NCBI GenBank assembly: GCA_038326025.1
Contig: JBBQJP010000004.1
Coordinates: 62,001-126,000, forward strand
Source of the DNA: CAISIP01 sp038326025
GTDB taxonomy: Bacteria; Pseudomonadota; Gammaproteobacteria; Burkholderiales; Burkholderiaceae_C
DNA length: 64,000 nt
Direction of reading: 5' to 3'
The notes beneath the pieces were generated by a model. That model searched no databases, was not told where the DNA came from, and saw only the letters and a program-made list of their open reading frames with translations. This document shows, piece after piece, positions 1 to 7,821 of this stretch; the first letter of the stretch is position 1; the number at the start of each line of letters is the position of its first letter. Position numbers and translations under genes: made by a program.

Positions 1-2
1 CG

Positions 3-929
3 CGCCGCCTGGCGCTGGAGTCGGGCGACACCACGTCGGTGGTGATCGCGTCCTGGGCGCAGGCGGCAGCAGCGCATGCACGTGGCGAGTTGCATCGCAG
101 CGTATGGGCCGATCTGCAGGAAACCAGCCACGTGCCACACCTGGCGTTGCGGGTGTTCGACGGCCACCTGTGCATCACGCAACGTTTCCTGTATGGCGCC
201 AAACCCTATGCCGAGGTGATCGAATTTGCCGACGCCCTGGCAAGCGAGGCCAAGCGTCTGGGCGCGGCGCGTGGCCATGCGTTCGGTGTCACCTTGCGCG
301 GCGAGGCCGAATGGCTATCCGGTGACCTGCAGTCTGCACGCACACACCTGCATGAGGGTGTCCGCCTGCATCGCGCCAACGGCGGAGCCGTGGGCGAAGC
401 CCACGCCTTGCAGCGTCTGGCCGAAGTGGCGTTGCATGAGGGGCGGCGCGATGAGGCTCGCATGCTGATCGATGACGCCTTGGACGTGGCGCGCCAGACC
501 GACATCGGCTTTCACCTGCTCGACCGCATCTACGGCACCCGTATCAATCTGCACCATGACGATCCGGCCGCCGCGTTGCATGTCATGGAAGACGCCAGCG
601 AATCGGTGCGCGGACCGCTGGAGACCTGCCCGGGATGTCGCATTACCTTTGCCGTGCCGGCGGCAATCGCAGCTGCGCGCGCGGGTGAGGTGGCGCTGGC
701 CGAGCAGCATGAAACCCAGTGCGCCTTTCTGGCCAATGTGGTGATGCGCCTGCCCGCGTGGTATGCGGCGCATGAGGAGGTGCGCGGCCATATTGCGGCG
801 GCCCGCACGCCGCGTGACCAGGAAGCGATAACGCTTTTCGCGGCGGCAGCCCGGCGCTTCCGCCAGGCCGGGCAGCCACTGGACGCCGAACGCTGCGAAC
901 GCCTCGCGGCGCACAGGCCACGAACCTGA
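3..929 (+). CDS. C-terminal part of a TPR-rich protein (5' end outside window)
   Basis: The reading frame is open to the first base of the window, so only the last 308 or so residues are present. They are alanine-rich, helical and repetitive, with helix pairs such as 'LQRLAEVALHEGRRDEARM' typical of tetratricopeptide repeats. The closest architecture I know is the C-terminal TPR region of large ATPase regulators (MalT/AfsR/LuxR-type or cyclase-linked), but no DNA-binding or ATPase domain is visible here. Function is therefore unassigned. The internal ATG at 39 has no convincing ribosome site and is probably not the true start. The following 174 bases hold no gene that I can support. Confidence 0.6.
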   Translation, partial: RRLALESGDTTSVVIASWAQAAAAHARGELHRSVWADLQETSHVPHLALRVFDGHLCITQRFLYGAKPYAEVIEFADALASEAKRLGAARGHAFGVTLRGEAEWLSGDLQSARTHLHEGVRLHRANGGAVGEAHALQRLAEVALHEGRRDEARMLIDDALDVARQTDIGFHLLDRIYGTRINLHHDDPAAALHVMEDASESVRGPLETCPGCRITFAVPAAIAAARAGEVALAEQHETQCAFLANVVMRLPAWYAAHEEVRGHIAAARTPRDQEAITLFAAAARRFRQAGQPLDAERCERLAAHRPRT

Positions 930-1103
930 TGACCCGCGATTCGCCGTGCGACGCTTGCGCATTTGGCGCGCGATGAAACACCTCGGGAGTATCGGTTCCA
1001 TGCGCCCTGTGCCTGGACGCGGCCCATGCGGACCCGTGCCGGCGCGATTGTTGCGGCTAATGCAAAAGGCGGCACCAGCGACCGCGGCGGAGTTTCCCCG
1101 ACC

Positions 1104-2027
1104 TCAGCCTACCGCCCAGCAATAGCCGTTGCGGCCAGCCGCCTTGGCCTGGTACATGGCCTTGTCGACCCGGTGATAGGCATTGCTCGCAGTGTCGTCT
1201 GGCGCCAGCACAGACAGGCCGGCGGAGAAGGTGTAGCGGAACTCCGTACAGTCGGACAGCGCGGTCGACGCGCGCAGCAGTGCCATGATCCGCCCGATGA
1301 TGGTTTCCATGCCAAGCTTGTCAATGCGCGGCAGCAGCAACAGGAACTCCTCGCCGCCGACCCGTCCGAAGCCGTCTTCATGGCGCAAGGTCAGCTGCAC
1401 CGTGCGGGCGAAATGCTGCAGCACAAGGTCTCCGGCTGGATGGCCGAACCGGTCGTTGATGCACTTGAATTCGTCCAGATCGATCAGCGCAATGCCACAT
1501 AGCTGCTTGCGCCGCTGCACCTGTATAAGCCGCTGTTCCAGCTGGGCCATCATGTGGGGACGGTTGCTGATACCGGTCAAGGCATCGGTCTGGGACGCGC
1601 GCAGCGCGAGGTCGCGCGATTGCCGCAACGCCCGGCCGCTGACCTTGAGCTCGGTGATATCGCTGGCGACACACAACATCCAGCCGTCAGCACGCAGTGT
1701 TTCCGTAATCCATACCCAGCGGCCGTCGCACAGGTCGGCCTCGAAGGCCCGGTAGGGCAATTTGCCGCGGCGTGAGCGGGCCGACGCCAACCAGGCGGGA
1801 AAATCCGACGTGCTAATCAGCGCGCCAACCTTCTCCGCATGGCAGCGCGTCATCAAGTCGGACCAGTTGGGGCAGGCGTCGGGAGCCAGCGCGAAGCACT
1901 GTCGGAAGGCGTCGTTGGCATAACGCAGCCGATCGTCACCATCGAACAGGAACACCAGCAGCGGCGCAACATGCGCGATGGCGAGCAGTTCGTGGGAGAT
2001 GGTGTCGGGAAGGGTCGGTGCGTGCAT
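1104..2027 (-). CDS. PAS-GGDEF diguanylate cyclase
   Basis: About 307 residues. An N-terminal PAS-like sensor (roughly residues 15-125) is followed by a GGDEF domain. The active-site GGEEF lies near residues 224-228 and is preceded by RHED, which has the RxxD form and spacing of the product-inhibitory I-site. The 'DALTGISNR' entry motif is near residue 148. The protein should make cyclic di-GMP from two GTP and be feedback-inhibited. No transmembrane segment is seen, so it is probably cytosolic. I chose the ATG at 2027; a TTG at 2054 would add nine residues, and neither has a strong ribosome site. It follows htpG on the same strand but is separated by a hairpin. Confidence 0.85.
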   Translation of the reverse strand: MHAPTLPDTISHELLAIAHVAPLLVFLFDGDDRLRYANDAFRQCFALAPDACPNWSDLMTRCHAEKVGALISTSDFPAWLASARSRRGKLPYRAFEADLCDGRWVWITETLRADGWMLCVASDITELKVSGRALRQSRDLALRASQTDALTGISNRPHMMAQLEQRLIQVQRRKQLCGIALIDLDEFKCINDRFGHPAGDLVLQHFARTVQLTLRHEDGFGRVGGEEFLLLLPRIDKLGMETIIGRIMALLRASTALSDCTEFRYTFSAGLSVLAPDDTASNAYHRVDKAMYQAKAAGRNGYCWAVG

Positions 2028-2123
2028 CCTCAGCAAACCATAACAGAGCGGCAATGCCCTGTCCCGAGCCCTTTCGTAGGCGGAGACCGCCCATGACCAT
2101 GTGGCCCCGGCGGGGATGCACTG

Positions 2124-2145
2124 CGGGCGGCGTTGCTGCCGCCCG
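2124..2145 (-). terminator. GC-rich hairpin downstream of htpG
   Basis: A perfect 8-bp inverted repeat (CGGGCGGC / GCCGCCCG, 6-nt loop) begins about 14 bases past the htpG stop codon. It has no U-tract, so it is a terminator-like or 3'-end-stabilising hairpin rather than a textbook intrinsic terminator. Confidence 0.4.
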
Positions 2146-2158
2146 GCGATGGTGCGAT

Positions 2159-4153
2159 CTACACCAGCAACGCGTTGACCCGTTTCACGTACGCCGCCGG
2201 ATCATCCGGCATGCCACCTTCGGCCAGCAATGCCTGGTCGAACAGGATATGGGCCAGGTCGTCGAAATGCACCGAACCTTCGAGTTTCTTGACCAGCGCG
2301 TGCTCGGCGTTGACCTCGAGCACCGGCTTCATGTCGGGGGCCTGCTGGCCGGCCTGTTTGAGCATGCGCGCGAGCTGCGTGCTCATGCCGTGGTCCTGCA
2401 CCACCAGGCAAGCGGGGCTGTCGACAAGACGGGTCGTGACGCGCACATCTTCGGCCTTGTCCTTGAGTGCTTCCTTGAGCTTGGCCAGCAGCGGCTTGAA
2501 GGTTTCGGCGGCTTCCTCTGCCGCTTTTTTCTCGGCTTCGTCCTGCAGCGTGCCCAGATCGACCGCACCCTTGGCCACGCTTTGCAACGGTGTGCCGTCG
2601 AACTCGTTGAGGTGGTTCAGCGCCCACTCGTCGACCCGGTCGGTCATCAGCAGCACCTCGATGCCTTTTTTCTTGAAGACCTCGAGTTGCGGACTGTTCT
2701 TGGCCGCGGCCAGCGAGTCGGCGGTGATGTAGTAGATCGCCTCCTGGCCTTCCTTCATGCGCGCCTTGTAGTCGGCGAAGCTGACGCTGACGCCGTCGGT
2801 GGTGCTCGATGCAAAACGCAGCAGCTTGGCCAGCCGGTCCTTGTTGGCAAAGTCCTCGCCCAGGCCTTCCTTGAGCACGGCGCCAAATTCACCGTAGAAC
2901 GCGGTGTACTTGCCGGCGTTGCTTTCGGCGGCGGCCTTGTCTTCTTCACTGACCACATCGGTCACGGCATCGGCGCCTTCAGCGACCGGGGTTTCGACAA
3001 CCGGCTTGTCGTTGCGCGCCAGGTCTTCGAGCATGCTCAGCACGCGCTTAGTGCAGCCGTCACGGATGGCCTTGACGTCGCGGCTTTCCTGCAGCAGTTC
3101 GCGGCTGACGTTGAGCGGCAGATCGGCCGAGTCGACCACGCCCTTGACGAAACGCAGGTAGGTCGGCAGCAGCGCCTCTGCGTCGTCCATGATGAACACG
3201 CGTTTGACGTACAGCTTGAGCCCGCCCTTTTTGTCGCGGTTCCACAGATCGAACGGGGCCTTGGCCGGGATGTACAGCAGCTGCGTGTATTCGGTACTGC
3301 CTTCGACCCGGTTGTGGGTGTGGGCCAGCGGGGCTTCGAAGTCGTGGCTGATCTGCTTGTAGAAGTCGGTGTATTGCTCCGGTGTGATGTCCTTCTTGGC
3401 GCGCGACCAGATCGCGTTGGCCTTGTTGACGGTTTCCCATTCGTCGGTGACGACCATCTCGCCGCCCTTGGTGGCACCGGACGCGTCGCCTTCGATCTTC
3501 TCGCCTTCCTTCCACTCTTCCTTCTGCATCAGTATCGGCAGGCTGATGTGATCCGAATACTTGTTGATGATGCCCTTGACCTTCCAGTGGCTGGTGAATT
3601 CCTCGGCGTCTTCACGCAAATGCAGCGTGACGCTGGTGCCACGTTGTGCGCGCTCGATGGTCTCGACCTGGAACTCGCCGGCACCGCCGCTGACCCAGCG
3701 CACGCCGTGTTGTTTTTCCATGCCGGCGCGGCGCGATTCGACCGTGATCTTGTCGGCGACGATGAAACCCGAATAGAAGCCGACACCGAACTGGCCGATC
3801 AATTGCGAATCGGCCTTCTGGTCGCCGGTGAGTTTGGAGACGAAGTCCTTGGTGCCGCTCTTGGCGATCGTGCCCAGGTTGTCGATGGCTTCCTGCTCGT
3901 TCATGCCGATGCCGTTGTCGGTGATCGTCAGCGTGCGGGCCTTCTTGTCCAGCGTGACACGCACTTCCAGGGTGGGTGCGTCTTCGAACAGTCCGGGGTC
4001 GTTGATGGCCTCGAAACGCAGCTTGTCGCAGGCGTCCGATGCATTGGAGATCAGTTCGCGCAGGAAGATCTCCTTGTTGGAGTAAAGCGAGTGCGTGACC
4101 AGGTGCAGCAGTTGCGCAACTTCGGCCTGGAAGGATAGTGTTTGCTTGTTCAT
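2159..4153 (-). CDS. htpG: HtpG, Hsp90-family molecular chaperone
   Basis: 664 residues, within or slightly above the usual bacterial range. The N-terminal GHKL ATPase domain shows 'ELISNASDACDKLR', 'DNGIGM' and 'GQFGVGFYSGF'; the middle and C-terminal dimerisation domains follow, ending in VNALLV. It is a cytosolic ATP-dependent chaperone induced by heat. The start at 4153 (MNKQTLSF) matches the conserved Hsp90 N-terminus; in-frame codons further upstream encode unrelated sequence. A sigma-32-like promoter lies about 85 bases upstream. A 706-codon open frame on the opposite strand is an antisense artefact of high GC. Confidence 0.98.
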   Translation of the reverse strand: MNKQTLSFQAEVAQLLHLVTHSLYSNKEIFLRELISNASDACDKLRFEAINDPGLFEDAPTLEVRVTLDKKARTLTITDNGIGMNEQEAIDNLGTIAKSGTKDFVSKLTGDQKADSQLIGQFGVGFYSGFIVADKITVESRRAGMEKQHGVRWVSGGAGEFQVETIERAQRGTSVTLHLREDAEEFTSHWKVKGIINKYSDHISLPILMQKEEWKEGEKIEGDASGATKGGEMVVTDEWETVNKANAIWSRAKKDITPEQYTDFYKQISHDFEAPLAHTHNRVEGSTEYTQLLYIPAKAPFDLWNRDKKGGLKLYVKRVFIMDDAEALLPTYLRFVKGVVDSADLPLNVSRELLQESRDVKAIRDGCTKRVLSMLEDLARNDKPVVETPVAEGADAVTDVVSEEDKAAAESNAGKYTAFYGEFGAVLKEGLGEDFANKDRLAKLLRFASSTTDGVSVSFADYKARMKEGQEAIYYITADSLAAAKNSPQLEVFKKKGIEVLLMTDRVDEWALNHLNEFDGTPLQSVAKGAVDLGTLQDEAEKKAAEEAAETFKPLLAKLKEALKDKAEDVRVTTRLVDSPACLVVQDHGMSTQLARMLKQAGQQAPDMKPVLEVNAEHALVKKLEGSVHFDDLAHILFDQALLAEGGMPDDPAAYVKRVNALLV

Positions 4154-4236
4154 GGGATTCGGGTGTCCGTGGCTAAAACTGTCGGGAACGGACGCAATCT
4201 CCCCGCAGGAGTTGTTCGCGCCCAGGGCAACCCACA

Positions 4237-4262
4237 ATTATGGGCGATGGCGCGGCTTTCAA
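4237..4262 (-). promoter_or_regulatory. Candidate RpoH (sigma-32) promoter of htpG
   Basis: Reading on the minus strand, TTGAAA (4262-4257) is followed after 12 bases by CCCATAAT (4244-4237). This fits the heat-shock pattern CTTGAAA - spacer - CCCCATnT. Spacing between the hexamers is too short for a sigma-70 promoter. The predicted leader is about 75 nt. Known htpG genes are sigma-32 dependent, so position and partner gene agree. Confidence 0.55.
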
Positions 4263-4341
4263 TACCCATGGGCGAGCGGACGGCCCGAATGCGCCGCCAT
4301 GGGCTGGCAGGTGGGTCGCACCTGTCAGGCGTGGCGCAGCG

Positions 4342-4515
4342 TCATAACACCAGGGCGCCCCCCATCAGCGCCAACGCCAGGAACACCAGGAACACGGCGA
4401 TTGCGATGAAGAACAGGATCTTCGCTATACCGGCCGTAGCCACGGATATGCCTGAAAAGCCGAAAACGCCGGCGATGACGGATATGACAAAAAATACCAG
4501 AGCCCAATACAGCAT
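4342..4515 (-). CDS. DUF1328 (YtjA-like) small membrane protein
   Basis: A 57-residue protein beginning MLYWALVFFVISVIAG and ending in a second hydrophobic stretch (FFIAIAVFLVFLALALMGG). Two short transmembrane segments separated by a glycine-containing turn (FGFSGISVATAGIAKI) match the DUF1328 family of tiny inner-membrane proteins of unknown function. The start is well supported: AGGAGG lies 7 bases before the ATG. It stands alone between htpG and the hydrolase operon, with its own promoter region of about 190 bases. An imperfect hairpin (CAGGTG/CACCTG, 4308-4324) follows its stop. Confidence 0.9.
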   Translation of the reverse strand: MLYWALVFFVISVIAGVFGFSGISVATAGIAKILFFIAIAVFLVFLALALMGGALVL

Positions 4516-4666
4516 GGTGTGTCCTCCTGTGCGTGCTGTTGACAGGTGTTGCGCGCCACCGATCGAGGCGCGTGCGCATCGTGCGGCTGTGCCGCCCCGG
4601 CCGGTGCGCCTGCGCTTGTGTCAGGAACCCGACCGTTGTATGGCAGTGTGCGCGCGTGGCCGCGTT

Positions 4667-4683
4667 TCGGCTGTAGTAGCCGA
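4667..4683 (-). terminator. Hairpin after the alpha/beta hydrolase gene
   Basis: Inverted repeat TCGGCT-N5-AGCCGA, 30-46 bases past the stop of the hydrolase gene on the minus strand. No U-tract, so termination is only a possibility. Confidence 0.3.
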
Positions 4684-4712
4684 CCGCCCAGGGTTGTAGG
4701 AGAGTGTCCTTT

Positions 4713-5987
4713 TCAGTGGGCCCGCGGCACCGGTGTCGCCGGTGCTCCGGTGCGTGCCAGCCAGTCGTCGACCGTATGGCCCACGGCCGGGGCGCTGAGC
4801 AGCTGGATGTGGCCAGTGCGATAAAAAACGGCCTGGTCGTTCGGACCGAAATCCAGCGCGCGGGCTGGATCGCCGTGTTGGCCCAGCGCGCTGCGCAGTG
4901 GCACCAGGCCATCGCCGAGCAGGCGCTCGGCGACCAGGCTGCGCCGCCCGGCCAGGGTCGCGGCCACGGCCAGGCAGGCGACGCCAGCCGGCAGCGGCAC
5001 CGGCCGGCGGGTATCTGCCTCGTGCTGGAACCGGTCGTGGCCGGTAGCCTCGTCGTCGACGACCCGGCCGTGGCGCAGGTCGGTGATACCGCAGCTGCGC
5101 AGGCGTGCCAGCCGTGCGAACGGTGCCGACCAGGGTGTGCGGCCCAGCAACTGGTCGACCCAGTTGCCGGCACGCTCAAGCGGCGCGCCATGGTGCGGCG
5201 TACCGAGGAACACGATGCGTGTCAGGCGATCGGTCCAGTCCTGGCCTTGCAACTGCGCCTGGTGCACCGCGCTGCGCGTGACCAGGCCGCCCATGCTGTG
5301 GGCCACGACCACCAGTTCGCGCACCGGCACGGGCCAGGCGGCGAGCAGCCGCTGCAGCAGCGCAGACAAGTCGCGACCGTTGTCGGATACATGGCGGCCG
5401 GTGTTGTAGCGCAGGTACAGCGGCGTGAAACCCTGGGACTTTGCCAGGGCCTGTCCATGGTCCAGGCCCGGCTCCAGGGTCCCGTCGCCGGCCTTGCGCC
5501 AGGTCTGCCACTGCCGGTCGTTCATGCACAGCCCATGCACCAGCAGCAGGAGTTTGCCGTTCGCCTTGCCAGTTGCGGGCGCATCCGAATTCAGCGTTTG
5601 ACCATCGCCGCTGTGCAAGCTCATTGGCATCGCCAAGGGATTGCCATCGGCCAGCAGGCGGTCGCCCATCACGCCGTTGAGTGCGGCCAGCACCGCCAGG
5701 CGCTGCGGCGACTCTGCGGGCGCGGACTGCATGGCGTCGAGCAATGGTTCAAGTCGCGATAACGCAGCGTCCAGACCGACGCCGACAGCTTGCGTGACGC
5801 CAGTGATACAGCGATAGACCAGTCCGGTCAGGCCGCGTGTCTGGTCCCGCTGCCTGCCGCCTGGCACCCCCATGGTGCGCCAGACCGATTGGTGCACGCC
5901 TTCGCTGATGCGGGTGCTCGCCAGCGTGGCCTGCGTGGCCAACCGGGTCACGGCGCGCAGATCGGAGGCGCGAATGTGTTTGGCCAT
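4713..5987 (-). CDS. Alpha/beta-hydrolase (PGAP1/lipase-like)
   Basis: 424 residues. The C-terminal two thirds is an alpha/beta-hydrolase: the oxyanion-hole region 'LLLLVHGLCMND', nucleophile elbow 'VVAHSMGGLV' (Ser), 'FLGTPHHGAP', a likely catalytic Asp in 'LGDGLVPL' and His in 'TGHIQLL'. The pattern resembles lipases and PGAP1-type esterases; the natural substrate cannot be told. The first ~120 residues are helical and unlike the hydrolase fold. The ATG at 5987 overlaps the TGA of the upstream pseudouridine synthase gene (TGATG), implying translational coupling. No signal peptide is evident. Confidence 0.85.
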   Translation of the reverse strand: MAKHIRASDLRAVTRLATQATLASTRISEGVHQSVWRTMGVPGGRQRDQTRGLTGLVYRCITGVTQAVGVGLDAALSRLEPLLDAMQSAPAESPQRLAVLAALNGVMGDRLLADGNPLAMPMSLHSGDGQTLNSDAPATGKANGKLLLLVHGLCMNDRQWQTWRKAGDGTLEPGLDHGQALAKSQGFTPLYLRYNTGRHVSDNGRDLSALLQRLLAAWPVPVRELVVVAHSMGGLVTRSAVHQAQLQGQDWTDRLTRIVFLGTPHHGAPLERAGNWVDQLLGRTPWSAPFARLARLRSCGITDLRHGRVVDDEATGHDRFQHEADTRRPVPLPAGVACLAVAATLAGRRSLVAERLLGDGLVPLRSALGQHGDPARALDFGPNDQAVFYRTGHIQLLSAPAVGHTVDDWLARTGAPATPVPRAH

Positions 5988-6898
5988 CAGAACTGCTCGT
6001 GCGGCGCCAGGTAGCGCCACTGCCCCAGCGGCAGGTTGCCCAGCATCACCTTGCCGATACGTACGCGCTTGAGGCCAACTACCTTGAGGCCGACCAGCTC
6101 GCACATGCGCCGGATCTGGCGCTTCTTGCCCTCAAGCAGCACCACGCGCAGTTGCTCCGGGTTCTGCCACGCAATACGTGCCGGCTTGAGCGCCTGCCCG
6201 TCCAGCGCCAGGCCATGGCGCAGCCGAGCCAGCTGCTCGGTCGGGAACACCGCCTGCACGTTCTGGGTGACCGGGTCGTTCTCATGGATCTCGTCGAGAG
6301 CGGCATCTCCGGATGCCCCTGTCGAAGGGCCGCCATAGGTGACACGTACCAGGTATTCTTTTTCCATCACCGAGTCTTCGCCGATCAGCTGGCGCGCGAC
6401 GCGGCCGTCCTGGGTCAGCACCAGCAGCCCGATCGAGTCGATGTCGAGTCGACCGGCCGGCACCAGGCTTTGCAGCTGCTTGGGGTGAAAGAAGAAGCGG
6501 GCGTTGTCCTCGACCCAGCGGTTCTGCGGCTGGATCAGCGTGATCGCCGGCAGGTGACCGTCTTCGGCCTGACCGCTGACGATGCCCATGGGCTTGTTCA
6601 CCAGGATCGTCACCTGGCTGGCCTGCTGGCCCTGGGCCTGCTTGTTGATCTCGATGCGTGCTTCGGGCGTGACTTGCATGCCCATGCTGGCGACTTCGCC
6701 ATTGACCTTGACCCAGCCGCGCGCGATCCAGTCGTCGGCCTCCCTGCGCGAGGCCATGCCCAGCTCGGACATGCGCTTGTTCAGGCGGCTGGTGCCGGCG
6801 CTGCCGGCCGTGTCCGGCTGGGCGACAGGGTTGCGCCGGGGCGCGTTGACTGGTTTCGGGGCACGCCGGAAGGTCGGCTCATCAGGTGGTTTGTTCAT
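5987..6898 (-). CDS. RluF/RsuA-family rRNA pseudouridine synthase
   Basis: 303 residues. After a basic, disordered N-terminus (~40 residues) comes an S4 RNA-binding domain ('RLNKRMSELGMASRREADDW'), then the synthase domain with 'VNKPMGIVSG' and the catalytic motif 'AGRLDIDSIGLLVLTQDG', where the Asp in GRLD attacks the uridine. 'EGKKRQIRRMCE' is the conserved basic motif. It should isomerise a uridine in ribosomal RNA; closest in style to RluF (23S), but the target site cannot be read from sequence. Its ATG overlaps the stop of the Crp/Fnr gene by four bases (ATGA), and its own stop overlaps the next start. Confidence 0.9.
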   Translation of the reverse strand: MNKPPDEPTFRRAPKPVNAPRRNPVAQPDTAGSAGTSRLNKRMSELGMASRREADDWIARGWVKVNGEVASMGMQVTPEARIEINKQAQGQQASQVTILVNKPMGIVSGQAEDGHLPAITLIQPQNRWVEDNARFFFHPKQLQSLVPAGRLDIDSIGLLVLTQDGRVARQLIGEDSVMEKEYLVRVTYGGPSTGASGDAALDEIHENDPVTQNVQAVFPTEQLARLRHGLALDGQALKPARIAWQNPEQLRVVLLEGKKRQIRRMCELVGLKVVGLKRVRIGKVMLGNLPLGQWRYLAPHEQF

Positions 6899-7620
6899 GT
6901 GGTCTCGTGGCGGGGAAATACCCGCGATCGCAGGGCGTCGGTGCTCAGTACGCGCACGCCGCCGTATTCAACACGGATCACGCCCTGCTCCTGCAAGGCG
7001 CTCAAGGCTTCGTTCACCCGCTGGCGCGACAGACCGACCAGGTAGGCGAGTTCCTGTTGCGTGATGCGCAGGACCTCGCCCACACCGGGATACAGCACCG
7101 GGTTGAACAGCGCGGCCAGGCTGCGCGCGACCCTTGCGTCCGGGTTGTTCATGCGGTCGATCTCGCGGGCGGCAATGAACTGACCCAGCCGTTCGTTGAT
7201 CTGGTTCATGACAAAGCGGTTGAAACCGATCGAATGGTCCAGCAGCCAGTGGAAGGTGTCGACCGGGAGTCCGGCCACGGTGCTCTTGCGCAATGCCTGA
7301 ATGTTGTATTTGTAGGGTTCGCGCTTGAGCGCCGTCCCTTCGCCGAACCAGCCGCCGGGCGGCACGCCGGTGAAGGTCATGCTGACACCATCGATGTTGT
7401 CGCTGCTCATCTTGAGCAGGCCGTCGATGACGCCGAACCAGTAGGTGACCTGGCGACCGGTACGGCAGACATAGTCGCCGGGCGCGGCGTCGCCGACCTT
7501 GAGTTCGAACAGTACCTGTTCACGCTGGGCGTCTGTAAGCACAGTCATCCAGGGAATGGCCGCGACCTCGGCTGCTGTGGGCGCGCGCCGGCGATGGTGT
7601 AACGACAGTTCGGAGGTCAT
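6895..7620 (-). CDS. Crp/Fnr-family transcription regulator
   Basis: 241 residues from the ATG at 7620. A cyclic-nucleotide-binding-type beta-roll ('GDYVCRTGRQVTYWFGVIDG', 'PGGWFGEGTALKREPYKYNIQAL') is followed by a dimerisation helix and a winged helix ('ITQQELAYLVGLSRQRVNEAL'). There is no N-terminal cysteine cluster, so it is not an oxygen-sensing Fnr; the ligand is unknown. It is first in a three-gene overlapping operon and divergent from the acyl-CoA ligase/ABC transporter operon. The shared gap carries three overlapping palindromes, two with Crp-like geometry, suggesting that it controls that operon and/or itself. Confidence 0.92.
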   Translation of the reverse strand: MTSELSLHHRRRAPTAAEVAAIPWMTVLTDAQREQVLFELKVGDAAPGDYVCRTGRQVTYWFGVIDGLLKMSSDNIDGVSMTFTGVPPGGWFGEGTALKREPYKYNIQALRKSTVAGLPVDTFHWLLDHSIGFNRFVMNQINERLGQFIAAREIDRMNNPDARVARSLAALFNPVLYPGVGEVLRITQQELAYLVGLSRQRVNEALSALQEQGVIRVEYGGVRVLSTDALRSRVFPRHETT

Positions 7621-7692
7621 GGGTGGGATGGGGAGCGCTGGCAGGATGCGGAAAGTTCTGGAATCAAGGGAAATCCCTAGCATCCATAACCC

Positions 7693-7726
7693 TTGAATTG
7701 TCATTCAACCGACAGGTTGACGTCAA
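7693..7726. promoter_or_regulatory. Three overlapping palindromes; candidate Crp/Fnr-family operator
   Basis: Within 34 bases are TTGAATTGTCATTCAA (7693-7708), TCAACCGACAGGTTGA (7705-7720) and TTGACGTCAA (7717-7726). The first two are 16-bp sites with 5-bp arms around six central bases, the geometry of Crp-type operators (half-site, N6, inverted half-site), though the half-sites differ from TGTGA. They lie 73-106 bases upstream of the regulator's start and 96-129 bases upstream of the ligase start. Confidence 0.55.
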
Positions 7727-7821
7727 ATTAGATTCTATAGTTGTTGCCACAAGACAAGTTCCGCCATACCCGATCGCAACCTGCGCCAGGTAAATGCCGG
7801 AAAGACCGCCAGGAGACAGCT

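Noticed and set aside
2018..4138. A 706-codon open frame on the + strand
   Set aside because: It is antisense to htpG, is rich in Leu/Val/Gly/Arg from complementary codons, has no ribosome site and no recognisable domain; a GC-driven shadow.
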